A stretch of 62,000 nucleotides of DNA from Mesostigma viride (GCA_009746045.1 RPFO01000213.1:10567853-10629852); one strand, 5' to 3'; counted from the first letter of the stretch, positions 14,001 through 29,000 are shown. Notes: generated by a model not told the origin, from the sequence alone. Numbers and translations: made by a program.

Positions 14001-17000
14001 CCCCTCCTTCCCCTCCTTCCCCTCCTTCCCCTCCTTCCCCTCCTTCCCCTCCTTCCCCTCCTTCCCCTCCTTCCCCTCCTTCCCCTCCTTCCCCTCCTTC
14101 CCCTCCTTCCCCTCCTTCCCCTCCTTCCCCTCCTTCCCCTCCTTCCCCTCCTTCTTTACTCCCCCTTCTTTATTACCCCTTCTTTATTACCCCTTCTTTA
14201 TTACCCCTTCTTTATTACCCTCCTTTTTCTTGCCCCTGATCCCTGCTTTATTACCCCTGCTTATTACCCCTTCTTGATTACCTTCCCCTTCCCTCTCTCC
14301 CCCCCTTTCCAGATACACAATTTCTCGGATCTGCGCGACCGTTTTGAGGCGCTGCCAAGGACATTCTGCAATAGCCTCCTGCCTAAAAAGACGTGAGTCA
14401 ATGATTGCATGTTGGGATGAATGTTGTGGCATGACATCATGGTGGTGTTACGGAGGGATGAAGTGAGTATAGGATTGCTGTAGTAGCTGTGGTATAGGAG
14501 TAGTTGTGGTATAGGAGTGCTGTAGTATTAGTTACGGAAGGATGGAGTATTACTAAGTGCTGGTAGCATAGAGCACGATGCTAAGTGCTGGTAGCATAGA
14601 GCACGATGCCAAGTGCTGGTAGCATAGAGCACGATGCAGCTAAGTGCTGGTATCATAGAGCACGATGCCAAGTGCTGGTAGCTGGAGCACGATGCCAAGT
14701 GCTGGTAGCATAGAGCACGATGCTAAGTGCTGGTAGCATAGAGCACGATGCTAAGTGCTGGTAGCATAGAGCACGATGTAGCTAAGTGCTGGTAGCATAT
14801 AGTAAGTTGTGGTTGGCGCATTTGTTGAAGTCCCTCCTGCCCATAAATATGTGAGCCCTCATCAAGTAAGTGCTTGCGGTGATACATAGGGTTAAGATTC
14901 AAAAAGAAAGCTGTAAGTTGTAGCTCTCCATCTTATCCCTGATGTATGGCTGGTATACCCCTCCATCGGCCAGCTCCAAAGTCTGCCAGCTGGGTACAAC
15001 CCCCCCACACCCCCATGCACGCCCACCTCAAGGCCCACCACGAGTCTGGAATTTCTCTTGTAAGGGGTGCTTGCCTAGCAAGCATAGAGACTCATACCCG
15101 TATCCTCTGAGTATGCACTGATGGTTGTCTCTGCGCTGGTTGTTTCATTGATAGAGACTCCCGCCTTCCTCCCTAGCAACATAGAGGCTGCCACCTTCCT
15201 CCCTAGCAACATAGAGACTCCCACATTCCTCCCTAGCAACATAGAGACTCCCACCTTCCTCCCTAGCAACATAGAGGCTGCCACCTTCCTCCCTAGCAAC
15301 ACAGAGGCTGCCCCTTTCCTCCCTAGCAACACAGAGGCTGCCCCCTTCCTCCCTAGCAACACAGAGGCTGCCACCTTCCTCCCTAGCAACACAGAGGCTG
15401 CCACCTTCTTCCCTTCGCCCATTTGTTACACCCCATACATCACCACATACTGCAACCCATGCCCCGCCGCATGCCGCGCCCATGCTGCACCTCTTGCCGC
15501 ACCCTACTCACACATCCGCCGCTGCAACTCCTACTGCCCCCCACCCCATCTCATCCCATCCCACCTCTGTGGACGCAGGCCACTGATCAACCGCATGCGG
15601 CCGAGCAACGAGCTGCTGTCCAACAGCAAGGCCGTGGACAGCAAGCACCGCGTGGTAGGGTGCAACAGCAAGGCCGTGGACAGCAAGCACCGCGTGGTAG
15701 GGTGTAACAGCAAGGCCGTGGACAGCAAGCACCGCGTGGTAGGGTGTAACAGCAAGGCCGTGGACAGCAAGCACCGCGTGGTAGGGTGTAACAGCAAGGC
15801 CGTGGACAGCAAGCACCGCGTGGTAGGGTGTAACAGCAAGGCCGTGGACAGCAAGCACCGCGTGGTAGGGTGTAACAGCAAGGCCGTGGACAGCAAGCAC
15901 CGCGTGGTAGGGTGTAACAGCAAGGCCGTGGACAGCAAGCACCGCGTGGTAGGGTGTAACAGCAAGGCCGTGGACAGCAAGCACCGCGTGGTAGGGTGTA
16001 ACAGCAAGGCCGTGGACAGCAAGCACCGCGTGGTAGGGTGTAACAGCAAGGCCGTGGACAGCAAGCACCGCGTGGTAGGGTGTAACAGCAAGGCCGTGGA
16101 CAGCAAGCACCGCGTGGTAGGGTGTAACAGCAAGGCCGTGGACAGCAAGCACCGCGTGGTAGGGTGTAACAGCAAGGCCGTGGACAGCAAGCACCGCGTG
16201 GTAGGGTGCAACAGCAAGGCCGTGGACAGCAAGCACCGCGTGGTAGGGTGTAACAGCAAGGCCGTGGACAGCAAGCACCGCGTGGTAGGGTGTAACAGCA
16301 AGGCCGTGGACAGCAAGCACCGCGTGGTAGGGTGTAACAGCAAGGCCGTGGACAGCAAGCACCGCGTGGTAGGGTGTAACAGCAAGGCCGTGGACAGCAA
16401 GCACCGCGTGGTAGGGTGTAACAGCAAGGCCGTGGACAGCAAGCACCGCGTGGTAGGGTGTAACAGCAAGGCCGTGGACAGCAAGCACCGCGTGGTAGGG
16501 TGTAACAGCAAGGCCGTGGACAGCAAGCACCGCGTGGTAGGGTGTAAAAGCAAGGCCGTGGACAGCAAGCACCGCGTGGTAGGGTGTAAAAGCAAGGCCG
16601 TGGACAGCAAGCACCGCGTGGTAGGGTGTAACAGCAAGGCCGTGGACAGCAAGCACCGCGTGGTAGGGTGTAAAAGCAAGGCCGTGGACAGCAAGCACCG
16701 CGTGGTAGGGTGTAAAAGCAAGGCCGTGGACAGCAAGCACCGCGTGGTAGGGTGTAACAGCAAGGCCGTGGACAGCAAGCACCGCGTGGTAGGGTGTAAC
16801 AGCAAGGCCGTGGACAGCAAGCACCGCGTGGTAGGGTGTAACAGCAAGGCCGTGGACAGCAAGCACCGCGTGGTAGGGTGTAACAGCAAGGCCGTGGACA
16901 GCAAGCACCGCGTGGTAGGGTGTAAAAGCAAGGCCGTGGACAGCAAGCACCGCGTGGTAGGGTGTAACAGCAAGGCCGTGGACAGCAAGCACCGCGTGGT

Positions 17001-20000
17001 AGGGTGTAAAAGCAAGGCCGTGGACAGCAAGCACCGCGTGGTAGGGTGTAACAGCAAGGCCGTGGACAGCAAGCACCGCGTGGTAGGGTGTAAAAGCAAG
17101 GCCGTGGACAGCAAGCACCGCGTGGTAGGGTGTAACAGCAAGGCCGTGGACAGCAAGCACCGCGTGGTAGGGTGTAACAGCAAGGCCGTGGACAGCAAGC
17201 ACCGCGTGGTAGGGTGTAACAGCAAGGCCGTGGACAGCAAGCACCGCGTGGTAGGGTGTAAAAGCAAGGCCGTGGACAGCAAGCACCGCGTGGTAGGGTG
17301 TAAAAGCAAGGCCGTGGACAGCAAGCACCGCGTGGTAGGCAGCAAGCACCGCGTGGTAGGGTGCAACAGCAAGGCCGTGGACAGCAAGCACCGCATGGTA
17401 GGGTGCAACAGCAAGGCCGTGGACAGCAAGCACCGCGTGGTAGGGTGTAACAGCAAGGCCGTGGACAGCAAGCACCGCGTGGTAGGGTGTAACAGCAAGG
17501 CCGTGGACAGCAAGCACCGCGTGGTAGGGTGTAACAGCAAGGCCGTGGACAGCAAGCACCGCGTGGTAGGGTGTAAAAGCAAGGCCGTGGACAGCAAGCA
17601 CCGCGTGGTAGGGTGTAACAGCAAGGCCGTGGACAGCAAGCACCGCGTGGTAGGGTGTAAAAGCAAGGCCGTGGACAGCAAGCACCGCGTGGTAGGGTGT
17701 AACAGCAAGGCCGTGGACAGCAAGCACCGCGTGGTAGGGTGTAAAGCAAGGCCGTGGACAGCAAGCACCGCGTGGTAGGGTGTAAAAGCAAGGCCGTGGA
17801 CAGCAAGCACCGCGTGGTAGGGTGTAAAGCAAGGCCGTGGACAGCAAGCACCGCGTGGTAGGGTGTAAAGCAAGGCCGTGGACAGCAAGCACCGCGTGGT
17901 AGGGTGTAACAGCAAGGCCGTGGACAGCAAGCACCGCGTGGTAGGGTGTAACAGCAAGGCCGTGGACAGCAAGCACCGCGTGGTAGGGTGTAACAGCAAG
18001 GCCGTGGACAGCAAGCACCGCGTGGTAGGGTGTAACAGCAAGGCCGTGGACAGCAAGCACCGCGTGGTAGGGTGTAACAGCAAGGCCGTGGACAGCAAGC
18101 ACCGCGTGGTAGGGTGTAAAGCAAGGCCGTGGACAGCAAGCACCGCGTGGTAGGGTGTAACAGCAAGGCCGTGGACAGCAAGCACCGCGTGGTAGGGTGT
18201 AACAGCAAGGCCGTGGACAGCAAGCACCGCGTGGTAGGGTGTAAAGCAAGGCCGTGGACAGCAAGCACCGCGTGGTAGGGTGTAACAGCAAGGCCGTGGA
18301 CAGCAAGCACCGCGTGGTAGGGTGTAAAAGCAAGGCCGTGGACAGCAAGCACCGCGTGGTAGGGTGTAACAGCAAGGCCGTGGACAGCAAGCACCGCGTG
18401 GTAGGGTGTAACAGCAAGGCCGTGGACAGCAAGCACCGCGTGGTAGGGTGTAACAGCAAGGCCGTGGACAGCAAGCACCGCGTGGTAGGGTGTAACAGCA
18501 AGGCCGTGGACAGCAAGCACCGCGTGGTAGGGTGTAAAGCAAGGCCGTGGACAGCAAGCACCGCGTGGTAGGGTGTAACAGCAAGGCCGTGGACAGCAAG
18601 CACCGCGTGGTAGGGTGTAACAGCAAGGCCGTGGACAGCAAGCACCGCGTGGTAGGGTGTAACAGCAAGGCCGTGGACAGCAAGCACCGCGTGGTAGGGT
18701 GTAAAGCAAGGCCGTGGACAGCAAGCACCGCGTGGTAGGGTGTAACAGCAAGGCCGTGGACAGCAAGCACCGCGTGGTAGGGTGTAACAGCAAGGCCGTG
18801 GACAGCAAGCACCGCGTGGTAGGGTGTAACAGCAAGGCCGTGGACAGCAAGCACCGCGTGGTAGGGTGTAAAGCAAGGCCGTGGACAGCAAGCACCGCGT
18901 GGTAGGGTGTAACAGCAAGGCCGTGGACAGCAAGCACCGCGTGGTAGGGTGTAACAGCAAGGCCGTGGACAGCAAGCACCGCGTGGTAGGGTGTAAAGCA
19001 AGGCCGTGGACAGCAAGCACCGCGTGGTAGGGTGTAACAGCAAGGCCGTGGACAGCAAGCACCGCGTGGTAGGGTGTAACAGCAAGGCCGTGGACAGCAA
19101 GCACCGCGTGGTAGGGTGTAACAGCAAGGCCGTGGACAGCAAGCACCGCGTGGTAGGGTGTAACAGCAAGGCCGTGGACAGCAAGCACCGCGTGGTAGGG
19201 TGTAACAGCAAGGCCGTGGACAGCAAGCACCGCGTGGTAGGGTGTAACAGCAAGGCCGTGGACAGCAAGCACCGCGTGGTAGGGTGTAACAGCAAGGCCG
19301 TGGACAGCAAGCACCGCGTGGTAGGGTGTAAAGCAAGGCCGTGGACAGCAAGCACCGCGTGGTAGGGTGTAACAGCAAGGCCGTGGACAGCAAGCACCGC
19401 GTGGTAGGGTGTAACAGCAAGGCCGTGGACAGCAAGCACCGCGTGGTAGGGTGTAACAGCAAGGCCGTGGACAGCAAGCACCGCGTGGTAGGGTGTAACA
19501 GCAAGGCCGTGGACAGCAAGCACCGCGTGGTAGGGTGTAACAGCAAGGCCGTGGACAGCAAGCACCGCGTGGTAGGGTGTAACAGCAAGGCCGTGGACAG
19601 CAAGCACCGCGTGGTAGGGTGTAACAGCAAGGCCGTGGACAGCAAGCACCGCGTGGTAGGGTGTAACAGCAAGGCCGTGGACAGCAAGCACCGCGTGGTA
19701 GGGTGTAACAGCAAGGCCGTGGACAGCAAGCACCGCGTGGTAGGGTGTAAAGCAAGGCCGTGGACAGCAAGCACCGCGTGGTAGGGTGTAACAGCAAGGC
19801 CGTGGACAGCAAGCACCGCGTGGTAGGGTGTAACAGCAAGGCCGTGGACAGCAAGCACCGCGTGGTAGGGTGTAACAGCAAGGCCGTGGACAGCAAGCAC
19901 CGCGTGGTAGGGTGTAACAGCAAGGCCGTGGACAGCAAGCACCGCGTGGTAGGGTGTAACAGCAAGGCCGTGGACAGCAAGCACCGCGTGGTAGGGTGTA

Positions 20001-23000
20001 ACAGCAAGGCCGTGGACAGCAAGCACCGCGTGGTAGGGTGTAACAGCAAGGCCGTGGACAGCAAGCACCGCGTGGTAGGGTGTAACAGCAAGGCCGTGGA
20101 CAGCAAGCACCGCGTGGTAGGGTGTAACAGCAAGGCCGTGGACAGCAAGCACCGCGTGGTAGGGTGTAACAGCAAGGCCGTGGACAGCAAGCACCGCGTG
20201 GTAGGGTGTAACAGCAAGGCCGTGGACAGCAAGCACCGCGTGGTAGGGTGTAACAGCAAGGCCGTGGACAGCAAGCACCGCGTGGTAGGGTGTAACAGCA
20301 AGGCCGTGGACAGCAAGCACCGCGTGGTAGGGTGTAACAGCAAGGCCGTGGACAGCAAGCACCGCGTGGTAGGGTGTAACAGCAAGGCCGTGGACAGCAA
20401 GCACCGCGTGGTAGGGTGTAACAGCAAGGCCGTGGACAGCAAGCACCGCGTGGTAGGGTGTAACAGCAAGGCCGTGGACAGCAAGCACCGCGTGGTAGGG
20501 TGTAACAGCAAGGCCGTGGACAGCAAGCACCGCGTGGTAGGGTGTAACAGCAAGGCCGTGGACAGCAAGCACCGCGTGGTAGGGTGTAACAGCAAGGCCG
20601 TGGACAGCAAGCACCGCGTGGTAGGGTGTAACAGCAAGGCCGTGGACAGCAAGCACCGCGTGGTAGGGTGTAACAGCAAGGCCGTGGACAGCAAGCACCG
20701 CGTGGTAGGGTGTAACAGCAAGGCCGTGGACAGCAAGCACCGCGTGGTAGGGTGTAACAGCAAGGCCGTGGACAGCAAGCACCGCGTGGTAGGGTGTAAC
20801 AGCAAGGCCGTGGACAGCAAGCACCGCGTGGTAGGGTGTAACAGCAAGGCCGTGGACAGCAAGCACCGCGTGGTAGGGTGTAACAGCAAGGCCGTGGACA
20901 GCAAGCACCGCGTGGTAGGGTGTAACAGCAAGGCCGTGGACAGCAAGCACCGCGTGGTAGGGTGTAACAGCAAGGCCGTGGACAGCAAGCACCGCGTGGT
21001 AGGGTGTAACAGCAAGGCCGTGGACAGCAAGCACCGCGTGGTAGGGTGTAACAGCAAGGCCGTGGACAGCAAGCACCGCGTGGTAGGGTGTAACAGCAAG
21101 GCCGTGGACAGCAAGCACCGCGTGGTAGGGTGTAACAGCAAGGCCGTGGACAGCAAGCACCGCGTGGTAGGGTGTAACAGCAAGGCCGTGGACAGCAAGC
21201 ACCGCGTGGTAGGGTGTAACAGCAAGGCCGTGGACAGCAAGCACCGCGTGGTAGGGTGTAACAGCAAGGCCGTGGACAGCAAGCACCGCGTGGTAGGGTG
21301 TAACAGCAAGGCCGTGGACAGCAAGCACCGCGTGGTAGGGTGTAACAGCAAGGCCGTGGACAGCAAGCACCGCGTGGTAGGGTGTAACAGCAAGGCCGTG
21401 GACAGCAAGCACCGCGTGGTAGGGTGTAACAGCAAGGCCGTGGACAGCAAGCACCGCGTGGTAGGGTGTAACAGCAAGGCCGTGGACAGCAAGCACCGCG
21501 TGGTAGGGTGTAACAGCAAGGCCGTGGACAGCAAGCACCGCGTGGTAGGGTGTAACAGCAAGGCCGTGGACAGCAAGCACCGCGTGGTAGGGTGTAACAG
21601 CAAGGCCGTGGACAGCAAGCACCGCGTGGTAGGGTGTAACAGCAAGGCCGTGGACAGCAAGCACCGCGTGGTAGGGTGTAACAGCAAGGCCGTGGACAGC
21701 AAGCACCGCGTGGTAGGGTGTAACAGCAAGGCCGTGGACAGCAAGCACCGCGTGGTAGGGTGTAACAGCAAGGCCGTGGACAGCAAGCACCGCGTGGTAG
21801 GGTGTAACAGCAAGGCCGTGGACAGCAAGCACCGCGTGGTAGGGTGTAACAGCAAGGCCGTGGACAGCAAGCACCGCGTGGTAGGGTGTAACAGCAAGGC
21901 CGTGGACAGCAAGCACCGCGTGGTAGGGTGTAACAGCAAGGCCGTGGACAGCAAGCACCGCGTGGTAGGGTGTAACAGCAAGGCCGTGGACAGCAAGCAC
22001 CGCGTGGTAGGGTGTAACAGCAAGGCCGTGGACAGCAAGCACCGCGTGGTAGGGTGTAACAGCAAGGCCGTGGACAGCAAGCACCGCGTGGTAGGGTGTA
22101 ACAGCAAGGCCGTGGACAGCAAGCACCGCGTGGTAGGGTGTAACAGCAAGGCCGTGGACAGCAAGCACCGCGTGGTAGGGTGTAACAGCAAGGCCGTGGA
22201 CAGCAAGCACCGCGTGGTAGGGTGTAACAGCAAGGCCGTGGACAGCAAGCACCGCGTGGTAGGGTGTAACAGCAAGGCCGTGGACAGCAAGCACCGCGTG
22301 GTAGGGTGTAACAGCAAGGCCGTGGACAGCAAGCACCGCGTGGTAGGGTGTAACAGCAAGGCCGTGGACAGCAAGCACCGCGTGGTAGGGTGTAACAGCA
22401 AGGCCGTGGACAGCAAGCACCGCGTGGTAGGGTGTAACAGCAAGGCCGTGGACAGCAAGCACCGCGTGGTAGGGTGTAACAGCAAGGCCGTGGACAGCAA
22501 GCACCGCGTGGTAGGGTGTAACAGCAAGGCCGTGGACAGCAAGCACCGCGTGGTAGGGTGTAACAGCAAGGCCGTGGACAGCAAGCACCGCGTGGTAGGG
22601 TGTAACAGCAAGGCCGTGGACAGCAAGCACCGCGTGGTAGGGTGTAACAGCAAGGCCGTGGACAGCAAGCACCGCGTGGTAGGGTGTAACAGCAAGGCCG
22701 TGGACAGCAAGCACCGCGTGGTAGGGTGTAACAGCAAGGCCGTGGACAGCAAGCACCGCGTGGTAGGGTGTAACAGCAAGGCCGTGGACAGCAAGCACCG
22801 CGTGGTAGGGTGTAACAGCAAGGCCGTGGACAGCAAGCACCGCGTGGTAGGGTGTAACAGCAAGGCCGTGGACAGCAAGCACCGCGTGGTAGGGTGTAAC
22901 AGCAAGGCCGTGGACAGCAAGCACCGCGTGGTAGGGTGTAACAGCAAGGCCGTGGACAGCAAGCACCGCGTGGTAGGGTGTAACAGCAAGGCCGTGGACA

Positions 23001-26000
23001 GCAAGCACCGCGTGGTAGGGTGTAACAGCAAGGCCGTGGACAGCAAGCACCGCGTGGTAGGGTGTAACAGCAAGGCCGTGGACAGCAAGCACCGCGTGGT
23101 AGGGTGTAACAGCAAGGCCGTGGACAGCAAGCACCGCGTGGTAGGGTGTAACAGCAAGGCCGTGGACAGCAAGCACCGCGTGGTAGGGTGTAACAGCAAG
23201 GCCGTGGACAGCAAGCACCGCGTGGTAGGGTGTAACAGCAAGGCCGTGGACAGCAAGCACCGCGTGGTAGGGTGTAACAGCAAGGCCGTGGACAGCAAGC
23301 ACCGCGTGGTAGGGTGTAACAGCAAGGCCGTGGACAGCAAGCACCGCGTGGTAGGGTGTAACAGCAAGGCCGTGGACAGCAAGCACCGCGTGGTAGGGTG
23401 TAACAGCAAGGCCGTGGACAGCAAGCACCGCGTGGTAGGGTGTAACAGCAAGGCCGTGGACAGCAAGCACCGCGTGGTAGGGTGTAACAGCAAGGCCGTG
23501 GACAGCAAGCACCGCGTGGTAGGGTGTAACAGCAAGGCCGTGGACAGCAAGCACCGCGTGGTAGGGTGTAACAGCAAGGCCGTGGACAGCAAGCACCGCG
23601 TGGTAGGGTGTAACAGCAAGGCCGTGGACAGCAAGCACCGCGTGGTAGGGTGTAACAGCAAGGCCGTGGACAGCAAGCACCGCGTGGTAGGGTGTAACAG
23701 CAAGGCCGTGGACAGCAAGCACCGCGTGGTAGGGTGTAACAGCAAGGCCGTGGACAGCAAGCACCGCGTGGTAGGGTGTAACAGCAAGGCCGTGGACAGC
23801 AAGCACCGCGTGGTAGGGTGTAACAGCAAGGCCGTGGACAGCAAGCACCGCGTGGTAGGGTGTAACAGCAAGGCCGTGGACAGCAAGCACCGCGTGGTAG
23901 GGTGTAACAGCAAGGCCGTGGACAGCAAGCACCGCGTGGTAGGGTGTAACAGCAAGGCCGTGGACAGCAAGCACCGCGTGGTAGGGTGTAACAGCAAGGC
24001 CGTGGACAGCAAGCACCGCGTGGTAGGGTGTAACAGCAAGGCCGTGGACAGCAAGCACCGCGTGGTAGGGTGTAACAGCAAGGCCGTGGACAGCAAGCAC
24101 CGCGTGGTAGGGTGTAACAGCAAGGCCGTGGACAGCAAGCACCGCGTGGTAGGGTGTAACAGCAAGGCCGTGGACAGCAAGCACCGCGTGGTAGGGTGTA
24201 ACAGCAAGGCCGTGGACAGCAAGCACCGCGTGGTAGGGTGTAACAGCAAGGCCGTGGACAGCAAGCACCGCGTGGTAGGGTGTAACAGCAAGGCCGTGGA
24301 CAGCAAGCACCGCGTGGTAGGGTGTAACAGCAAGGCCGTGGACAGCAAGCACCGCGTGGTAGGGTGTAACAGCAAGGCCGTGGACAGCAAGCACCGCGTG
24401 GTAGGGTGTAACAGCAAGGCCGTGGACAGCAAGCACCGCGTGGTAGGGTGTAACAGCAAGGCCGTGGACAGCAAGCACCGCGTGGTAGGGTGTAACAGCA
24501 AGGCCGTGGACAGCAAGCACCGCGTGGTAGGGTGTAACAGCAAGGCCGTGGACAGCAAGCACCGCGTGGTAGGGTGTAACAGCAAGGCCGTGGACAGCAA
24601 GCACCGCGTGGTAGGGTGTAACAGCAAGGCCGTGGACAGCAAGCACCGCGTGGTAGGGTGTAACAGCAAGGCCGTGGACAGCAAGCACCGCGTGGTAGGG
24701 TGTAACAGCAAGGCCGTGGACAGCAAGCACCGCGTGGTAGGGTGTAACAGCAAGGCCGTGGACAGCAAGCACCGCGTGGTAGGGTGTAACAGCAAGGCCG
24801 TGGACAGCAAGCACCGCGTGGTAGGGTGTAACAGCAAGGCCGTGGACAGCAAGCACCGCGTGGTAGGGTGTAACAGCAAGGCCGTGGACAGCAAGCACCG
24901 CGTGGTAGGGTGTAACAGCAAGGCCGTGGACAGCAAGCACCGCGTGGTAGGGTGTAACAGCAAGGCCGTGGACAGCAAGCACCGCGTGGTAGGGTGTAAC
25001 AGCAAGGCCGTGGACAGCAAGCACCGCGTGGTAGGGTGTAACAGCAAGGCCGTGGACAGCAAGCACCGCGTGGTAGGGTGTAACAGCAAGGCCGTGGACA
25101 GCAAGCACCGCGTGGTAGGGTGTAACAGCAAGGCCGTGGACAGCAAGCACCGCGTGGTAGGGTGTAACAGCAAGGCCGTGGACAGCAAGCACCGCGTGGT
25201 AGGGTGTAACAGCAAGGCCGTGGACAGCAAGCACCGCGTGGTAGGGTGTAACAGCAAGGCCGTGGACAGCAAGCACCGCGTGGTAGGGTGTAACAGCAAG
25301 GCCGTGGACAGCAAGCACCGCGTGGTAGGGTGTAACAGCAAGGCCGTGGACAGCAAGCACCGCGTGGTAGGGTGTAACAGCAAGGCCGTGGACAGCAAGC
25401 ACCGCGTGGTAGGGTGTAACAGCAAGGCCGTGGACAGCAAGCACCGCGTGGTAGGGTGTAACAGCAAGGCCGTGGACAGCAAGCACCGCGTGGTAGGGTG
25501 TAACAGCAAGGCCGTGGACAGCAAGCACCGCGTGGTAGGGTGTAACAGCAAGGCCGTGGACAGCAAGCACCGCGTGGTAGGGTGTAACAGCAAGGCCGTG
25601 GACAGCAAGCACCGCGTGGTAGGGTGTAACAGCAAGGCCGTGGACAGCAAGCACCGCGTGGTAGGGTGTAACAGCAAGGCCGTGGACAGCAAGCACCGCG
25701 TGGTAGGGTGTAACAGCAAGGCCGTGGACAGCAAGCACCGCGTGGTAGGGTGTAACAGCAAGGCCGTGGACAGCAAGCACCGCGTGGTAGGGTGTAACAG
25801 CAAGGCCGTGGACAGCAAGCACCGCGTGGTAGGGTGTAACAGCAAGGCCGTGGACAGCAAGCACCGCGTGGTAGGGTGTAACAGCAAGGCCGTGGACAGC
25901 AAGCACCGCGTGGTAGGGTGTAACAGCAAGGCCGTGGACAGCAAGCACCGCGTGGTAGGGTGTAACAGCAAGGCCGTGGACAGCAAGCACCGCGTGGTAG

Positions 26001-29000
26001 GGTGTAACAGCAAGGCCGTGGACAGCAAGCACCGCGTGGTAGGGTGTAACAGCAAGGCCGTGGACAGCAAGCACCGCGTGGTAGGGTGTAACAGCAAGGC
26101 CGTGGACAGCAAGCACCGCGTGGTAGGGTGTAACAGCAAGGCCGTGGACAGCAAGCACCGCGTGGTAGGGTGTAACAGCAAGGCCGTGGACAGCAAGCAC
26201 CGCGTGGTAGGGTGTAACAGCAAGGCCGTGGACAGCAAGCACCGCGTGGTAGGGTGTAACAGCAAGGCCGTGGACAGCAAGCACCGCGTGGTAGGGTGTA
26301 ACAGCAAGGCCGTGGACAGCAAGCACCGCGTGGTAGGGTGTAACAGCAAGGCCGTGGACAGCAAGCACCGCGTGGTAGGGTGTAACAGCAAGGCCGTGGA
26401 CAGCAAGCACCGCGTGGTAGGGTGTAACAGCAAGGCCGTGGACAGCAAGCACCGCGTGGTAGGGTGTAACAGCAAGGCCGTGGACAGCAAGCACCGCGTG
26501 GTAGGGTGTAACAGCAAGGCCGTGGACAGCAAGCACCGCGTGGTAGGGTGTAACAGCAAGGCCGTGGACAGCAAGCACCGCGTGGTAGGGTGTAACAGCA
26601 AGGCCGTGGACAGCAAGCACCGCGTGGTAGGGTGTAACAGCAAGGCCGTGGACAGCAAGCACCGCGTGGTAGGGTGTAACAGCAAGGCCGTGGACAGCAA
26701 GCACCGCGTGGTAGGGTGTAACAGCAAGGCCGTGGACAGCAAGCACCGCGTGGTAGGGTGTAACAGCAAGGCCGTGGACAGCAAGCACCGCGTGGTAGGG
26801 TGTAACAGCAAGGCCGTGGACAGCAAGCACCGCGTGGTAGGGTGTAACAGCAAGGCCGTGGACAGCAAGCACCGCGTGGTAGGGTGTAACAGCAAGGCCG
26901 TGGACAGCAAGCACCGCGTGGTAGGGTGTAACAGCAAGGCCGTGGACAGCAAGCACCGCGTGGTAGGGTGTAACAGCAAGGCCGTGGACAGCAAGCACCG
27001 CGTGGTAGGGTGTAACAGCAAGGCCGTGGACAGCAAGCACCGCGTGGTAGGGTGTAACAGCAAGGCCGTGGACAGCAAGCACCGCGTGGTAGGGTGTAAC
27101 AGCAAGGCCGTGGACAGCAAGCACCGCGTGGTAGGGTGTAACAGCAAGGCCGTGGACAGCAAGCACCGCGTGGTAGGGTGTAACAGCAAGGCCGTGGACA
27201 GCAAGCACCGCGTGGTAGGGTGTAACAGCAAGGCCGTGGACAGCAAGCACCGCGTGGTAGGGTGTAACAGCAAGGCCGTGGACAGCAAGCACCGCGTGGT
27301 AGGGTGTAACAGCAAGGCCGTGGACAGCAAGCACCGCGTGGTAGGGTGTAACAGCAAGGCCGTGGACAGCAAGCACCGCGTGGTAGGGTGTAACAGCAAG
27401 GCCGTGGACAGCAAGCACCGCGTGGTAGGGTGTAACAGCAAGGCCGTGGACAGCAAGCACCGCGTGGTAGGGTGTAACAGCAAGGCCGTGGACAGCAAGC
27501 ACCGCGTGGTAGGGTGTAACAGCAAGGCCGTGGACAGCAAGCACCGCGTGGTAGGGTGTAACAGCAAGGCCGTGGACAGCAAGCACCGCGTGGTAGGGTG
27601 TAACAGCAAGGCCGTGGACAGCAAGCACCGCGTGGTAGGGTGTAACAGCAAGGCCGTGGACAGCAAGCACCGCGTGGTAGGGTGTAACAGCAAGGCCGTG
27701 GACAGCAAGCACCGCGTGGTAGGGTGTAACAGCAAGGCCGTGGACAGCAAGCACCGCGTGGTAGGGTGTAACAGCAAGGCCGTGGACAGCAAGCACCGCG
27801 TGGTAGGGTGTAACAGCAAGGCCGTGGACAGCAAGCACCGCGTGGTAGGGTGTAACAGCAAGGCCGTGGACAGCAAGCACCGCGTGGTAGGGTGTAACAG
27901 CAAGGCCGTGGACAGCAAGCACCGCGTGGTAGGGTGTAACAGCAAGGCCGTGGACAGCAAGCACCGCGTGGTAGGGTGTAACAGCAAGGCCGTGGACAGC
28001 AAGCACCGCGTGGTAGGGTGTAACAGCAAGGCCGTGGACAGCAAGCACCGCGTGGTAGGGTGTAACAGCAAGGCCGTGGACAGCAAGCACCGCGTGGTAG
28101 GGTGTAACAGCAAGGCCGTGGACAGCAAGCACCGCGTGGTAGGGTGTAACAGCAAGGCCGTGGACAGCAAGCACCGCGTGGTAGGGTGTAACAGCAAGGC
28201 CGTGGACAGCAAGCACCGCGTGGTAGGGTGTAACAGCAAGGCCGTGGACAGCAAGCACCGCGTGGTAGGGTGTAACAGCAAGGCCGTGGACAGCAAGCAC
28301 CGCGTGGTAGGGTGTAAAGCAAGGCCGTGGACAGCAAGCACCGCGTGGTAGGGTGTAACAGCAAGGCCGTGGACAGCAAGCACCGCGTGGTAGGGTGTAA
28401 CAGCAAGGCCGTGGACAGCAAGCACCGCGTGGTAGGGTGTAACAGCAAGGCCGTGGACAGCAAGCACCGCGTGGTAGGGTGTAACAGCAAGGCCGTGGAC
28501 AGCAAGCACCGCGTGGTAGGGTGTAACAGCAAGGCCGTGGACAGCAAGCACCGCGTGGTAGGGTGTAACAGCAAGGCCGTGGACAGCAAGCACCGCGTGG
28601 TAGGGTGTAAAGCAAGGCCGTGGACAGCAAGCACCGCGTGGTAGGGTGTAACAGCAAGGCCGTGGACAGCAAGCACCGCGTGGTAGGGTGTAACAGCAAG
28701 GCCGTGGACAGCAAGCACCGCGTGGTAGGGTGTAACAGCAAGGCCGTGGACAGCAAGCACCGCGTGGTAGGGTGTAACAGCAAGGCCGTGGACAGCAAGC
28801 ACCGCGTGGTAGGGTGTAACAGCAAGGCCGTGGACAGCAAGCACCGCGTGGTAGGGTGTAACAGCAAGGCCGTGGACAGCAAGCACCGCGTGGTAGGGTG
28901 TAACAGCAAGGCCGTGGACAGCAAGCACCGCGTGGTAGGGTGTAACAGCAAGGCCGTGGACAGCAAGCACCGCGTGGTAGGGTGTAACAGCAAGGCCGTG

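Noticed and set aside
12724-14396. Three about 500-codon Pro/Ser/Leu-rich frames
   Set aside because: All three plus frames are open because the region is a pyrimidine satellite. Exons 11 and 12 flank it in phase.
19760-28351. 2,863-codon plus-strand frame of SKAVDSKHRVVGCN repeats
   Set aside because: Same array. The frame is bounded by 41-nt units that shift it into stops, and it has no own start beyond an alternative codon. Only read-through from exon 13 would translate it, considered as a finding.
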